Positions 55,784 to 57,517 of a stretch of 57,517 nt of DNA are shown here, piece by piece. This DNA comes from Fimbriiglobus sp. GTDB taxonomy: Bacteria; Planctomycetota; Planctomycetia; Gemmatales; Gemmataceae. Each line of letters begins with the position of its first letter. The first letter of the stretch is position 1. The DNA lies in contig JANYHV010000085.1 in NCBI GenBank assembly GCA_025362195.1, forward strand, positions 1-57,517. The letters run 5' to 3'. The notes beneath the pieces are model-generated. The model had not been told where the DNA came from, made no database searches, and worked only from the letters and a program-made list of their open reading frames with translations. Both the position numbers and the translations under genes were made by a program.

Positions 55784-57274
55784 TCACGCCGAGTCGGGCC
55801 AGACGATCCGGTCGAAGATCGCCCGCAGTTTGGCCCCGTGGGCCGCGTGGATACTCGCCACGAAGGCGACGCGGCCTTGCAGGTGCGCGCGGAAATACGG
55901 CAGTTTCTCGCGGTTCTGCGAAGCCGGTCCGTGCCGCACGCAGTTGGTCAGGATCGCCTTCAACAGGTCGAAGTCGCGCCGCCGCACGTTGGGTTTGACG
56001 TTGACGACCAACCCCGTGACCGTCTGCCGGTCCGATTGACTTTTGACGCGCGTCTTGGCCGCATTGAGGGTGAAACCCTCCTCGGTGACGACGCGAATCA
56101 CCCACTTTCGCAGCCGAAGTTGGGTGCGCCGCAGTTCGTGGCCGCCGGAGAACGTGAGGTCGTCGGCGTACCGCGTGTACGTCGCCCCGAACCGCTTCGC
56201 CAGCCCCGCGAGCCGGCAGTCCATGCGGTAGGCGCACAGGTTCGCCAGCGCCGGCGACGTGGGCGCGCCCTGCGGCAAGTGGGGGCGCTCGCAGAGTTCG
56301 TAAAGTTTCGGGTCAGTGAACTCGATGTCCTCGATGCAAACGGTCGTGCATAACCCCATCAGCAGGCGGCTCACGCTCTGAGGGTAGCCGAGTTTGGCGA
56401 AGACGCCACGGACCCGCGAGGCAGGGACTGACGGGAAGAAGTCTTTCAGGTCGAACCGCACGACGACTTCCTGGCCGGTGTGCAAGGCCGCGTTTGTCAC
56501 GATTGAGCGGCCAGGGACGAAGCCGTGGGAGGCGTCGTGGACCGGCAGCAAGGCCAGGATTTCGTCGAGAATCCACCGCTGGGAGCGCTTGAGTCGCGGT
56601 TTGGGGATTTCGAGTAACCGGCATGGACGAGTCGGGGAGGGCACCGCGGGTACGGGCGATGGCGGCAGGGTCCGCGCTGACAGCATCCTTCGCCAAAGGC
56701 TCCTCGGCGTCGGGGCGGCGGGTGCGGGAGGCACCGACTCGCCCTCCACGAGGCGTAGGAAGCGGCCGAGCCGGACGCTGGTTTGGTGCGTCAGCCCCCG
56801 TTTGTTGACGAGGCAGTACCGGTACGGGCAGCGCTTGTCACTCCACTTGCGAAGTCGGTTGAGCCGCTGCACGTCGGCGTAGACGGTCAATTGGCCCGGT
56901 GTGAGGTTCAAGTGCAGCGCGAGCTGGCCGAAGGTGGCGATGGCCGGCAACTCGCCGGTGACGGGAACAGTCCGCATTCCCGCTTCGGCCAAGGGCAGGT
57001 GGACCGTGATCGACTTGCCGCGACCGCTCTGGAAATCCGAGTGTACCAGCGACAGGTAATATCTCGGCTGCTCCGTCAGCCACGAGACGAGCGCGTCGTA
57101 CTCCGGCTTATCCGGGAACGCTTTGAGGATGTTGCGCAGCCAGCCGCGTTGACGCGGGGCGGCGTTCGGCCACGCCGTCCGGGCGCGCGACCGCATCGCG
57201 TCGCCGACCCAGTCGCCATCAATGAGGGCCGCGGCGAAGTTGCGGAGGAAGAACGTCGCGGCGGCTTTGGTCAT
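55784..57274 (-). CDS. Retron-type reverse transcriptase with N-terminal extension
   Basis: 496 residues from the ATG at 57274, the first start 3' of the a2 repeat. Retron landmarks: region X SIVTNAALHTG (NAxxH, 261-265), palm A FDLKDFFPSV (Asp275, Asp278), LPQGAPTSPALANL (333-346), catalytic YTRYADDLTFSG (YADD 369-372), EEGFTLNAAKTRV, region Y VTGLVVN (419-425) and thumb LQGRVAFVASIHAAHG. About 220 residues precede the finger motif LLEIPKPRLKRSQRWI: an unrecognised approximately 105-residue start, an ATFGQLALHLNLTPGQL helix and a Pro-rich insert (about 162-217). Copies the msd template primed from msr RNA. No Shine-Dalgarno is seen. Large N-terminal regions also occur in myxobacterial (Mx162-like) retrons. 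Confidence 0.93.
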   Translation of the reverse strand: MTKAAATFFLRNFAAALIDGDWVGDAMRSRARTAWPNAAPRQRGWLRNILKAFPDKPEYDALVSWLTEQPRYYLSLVHSDFQSGRGKSITVHLPLAEAGMRTVPVTGELPAIATFGQLALHLNLTPGQLTVYADVQRLNRLRKWSDKRCPYRYCLVNKRGLTHQTSVRLGRFLRLVEGESVPPAPAAPTPRSLWRRMLSARTLPPSPVPAVPSPTRPCRLLEIPKPRLKRSQRWILDEILALLPVHDASHGFVPGRSIVTNAALHTGQEVVVRFDLKDFFPSVPASRVRGVFAKLGYPQSVSRLLMGLCTTVCIEDIEFTDPKLYELCERPHLPQGAPTSPALANLCAYRMDCRLAGLAKRFGATYTRYADDLTFSGGHELRRTQLRLRKWVIRVVTEEGFTLNAAKTRVKSQSDRQTVTGLVVNVKPNVRRRDFDLLKAILTNCVRHGPASQNREKLPYFRAHLQGRVAFVASIHAAHGAKLRAIFDRIVWPDSA

Positions 57275-57283
57275 GGGAAATGT

Positions 57284-57293
57284 GCGTGGTGGG
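57284..57293 (-). repeat. Retron a2 repeat (pairs with a1 at 57442-57451)
   Basis: CCCACCACGC on the minus strand, the exact reverse complement of a1 (GCGTGGTGGG, 57451-57442) with 148 nt between. The flanking bases on both sides do not pair, so the repeat is exactly 10 nt. In retrons this duplex brings the priming guanosine next to the template start. Confidence 0.8.
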
Positions 57294-57317
57294 GGTGGCC
57301 CGACGGTCTCGTGTGGG

Positions 57318-57355
57318 CGGGCCGTTCCTACCGCAAGGGCGGTAGTGACGGCCCG
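57318..57355 (-). repeat. msd hairpin of the retron RNA
   Basis: Minus strand: outer stem GGGCCGT/ACGGCCC (extended one G-C pair outward), a symmetric CA/GA internal loop, inner stem CTACCGC/GCGGTAG and a CCTT tetraloop. This is the longest stem in the region and corresponds to the hairpin expected in the msDNA. Confidence 0.85.
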
Positions 57356-57457
57356 TCGCCCCAAAATCGACTGCGAACGAATCCCTCAGGGTAGCCCTGG
57401 GGAGCTGGGCTTTTGACAGCCCAACAGGCTTGGGTCTCACGCCCACCACGCGGGGGG

Positions 57458-57486
57458 ATGTTCGCCGGGCGGGGCGGCGTTGTCAA
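57458..57486 (-). promoter_or_regulatory. Retron promoter, start predicted at the first base of a1
   Basis: Minus strand: -35 TTGACA (57486-57481, perfect consensus), 17-bp spacer, -10 GAACAT (57463-57458; A2, A5 and T6 match). Counting 7 nt past the -10 gives 57451, exactly the first base of a1. This agreement between two independent features supports both. Confidence 0.6.
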
Positions 57487-57517
57487 GCGCTATTCCCGGC
57501 GAGCGGCGTGGCGTAAG

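Larger units (their letters stand above)
57284..57451 (-). ncRNA. Candidate retron msr-msd RNA (a1-msr-msd-a2)
   Basis: On the minus strand, 168 nt directly upstream of the reverse transcriptase. Exact 10-nt complementary ends: a1 GCGTGGTGGG (57451-57442) and a2 CCCACCACGC (57293-57284). Next to a1 are two short msr stem-loops: TGGGCT/AGCCCA with a 6-nt loop (57423-57406) and CAGGG/CCCTG with a 3-nt loop (57399-57387). The 3' half holds the msd hairpin (57355-57318). Candidate branching guanosines lie in CGTGAG just after a1 (57441-57436). a2 ends 9 nt before the start codon. The order and geometry match known retron RNAs. Exact msDNA ends are not determined; roughly 80 nt is inferred. Confidence 0.82.

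Noticed and set aside
57275-57364. Longer RT start at 57364
   Set aside because: The extension would be translated from the a2 repeat and msd hairpin and has no RT similarity; the ATG at 57274 lies just after a2.

Overview
The window is very GC-rich, densely packed DNA that most likely comes from a planctomycete, probably a Gemmataceae relative. The evidence is a DUF1549/DUF1553 cytochrome-like protein next to a Tat-exported DUF1501 protein, secreted PPC, PQQ-propeller and FG-GAP proteins, a cysteine-rich secreted protein, an ECF-like sigma factor beside a Ser/Thr kinase, and remnants of a large secreted surface protein. Most of the open reading frames antisense to these genes are GC-driven shadows. 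The genus is an inference, because no marker gene was compared.

Layout. 1-15.3 kb: the 5' end of a glycosyltransferase, an aspartate-type aminotransferase, then a long minus-strand run of exported proteins (TPR, FG-GAP, PQQ propeller, DUF1549/1553, DUF1501, PPC), small membrane proteins, an HTH regulator, a perfect 44-bp palindrome and a Cys-rich secreted protein. 15.7-24.9 kb: recJ, an inositol-monophosphatase-family enzyme, a TolB-like propeller, an SDR, a divergent NagA, an outer-membrane barrel and a response regulator/histidine kinase pair. 25.0-28.9 kb: a decayed segment with a kinase fragment, a frameshifted sigma factor and a multiply broken surface-protein gene. 28.9-41.1 kb: rnpA-yidD, two polytopic GT-C-like membrane proteins, a THUMP-like methyltransferase, a tagatose-3-epimerase-like protein, a DUF5682-VWA pair and a patatin lipoprotein. 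41.2-55.7 kb: acpS, a PcrA/UvrD helicase, YceI, a second sugar isomerase, a CehA-like protein, rpmG, a SWIM zinc-finger protein, hemB, an AI-2E transporter, folD, a sirtuin and a phosphoglucosamine mutase.

The most striking system is at the right edge (55.8-57.5 kb, minus strand): a retron. It has a retron-type reverse transcriptase (NAxxH, YADD and VTG motifs) with a long N-terminal region and a proline-rich insertion. Just upstream lies a complete candidate msr-msd RNA: exact 10-nt a1/a2 inverted repeats, two msr stem-loops, a long msd hairpin, and a sigma70-like promoter (TTGACA-17-GAACAT) whose predicted start is the first base of a1. No effector gene is visible on the downstream side.

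A second system of interest is the DUF5682-VWA pair, whose usual SWIM zinc-finger partner sits about 11 kb away and whose usual MoxR-type ATPase is not in the window. Much of the rest is housekeeping: haem (hemB), one-carbon metabolism (folD), amino sugars (NagA-like, glmM), lipid carrier activation (acpS), DNA repair (recJ, pcrA) and translation/RNA processing (rpmG, rnpA). Genes are packed tightly: several convergent pairs share or abut stop codons and several co-directional pairs overlap by ATGA.
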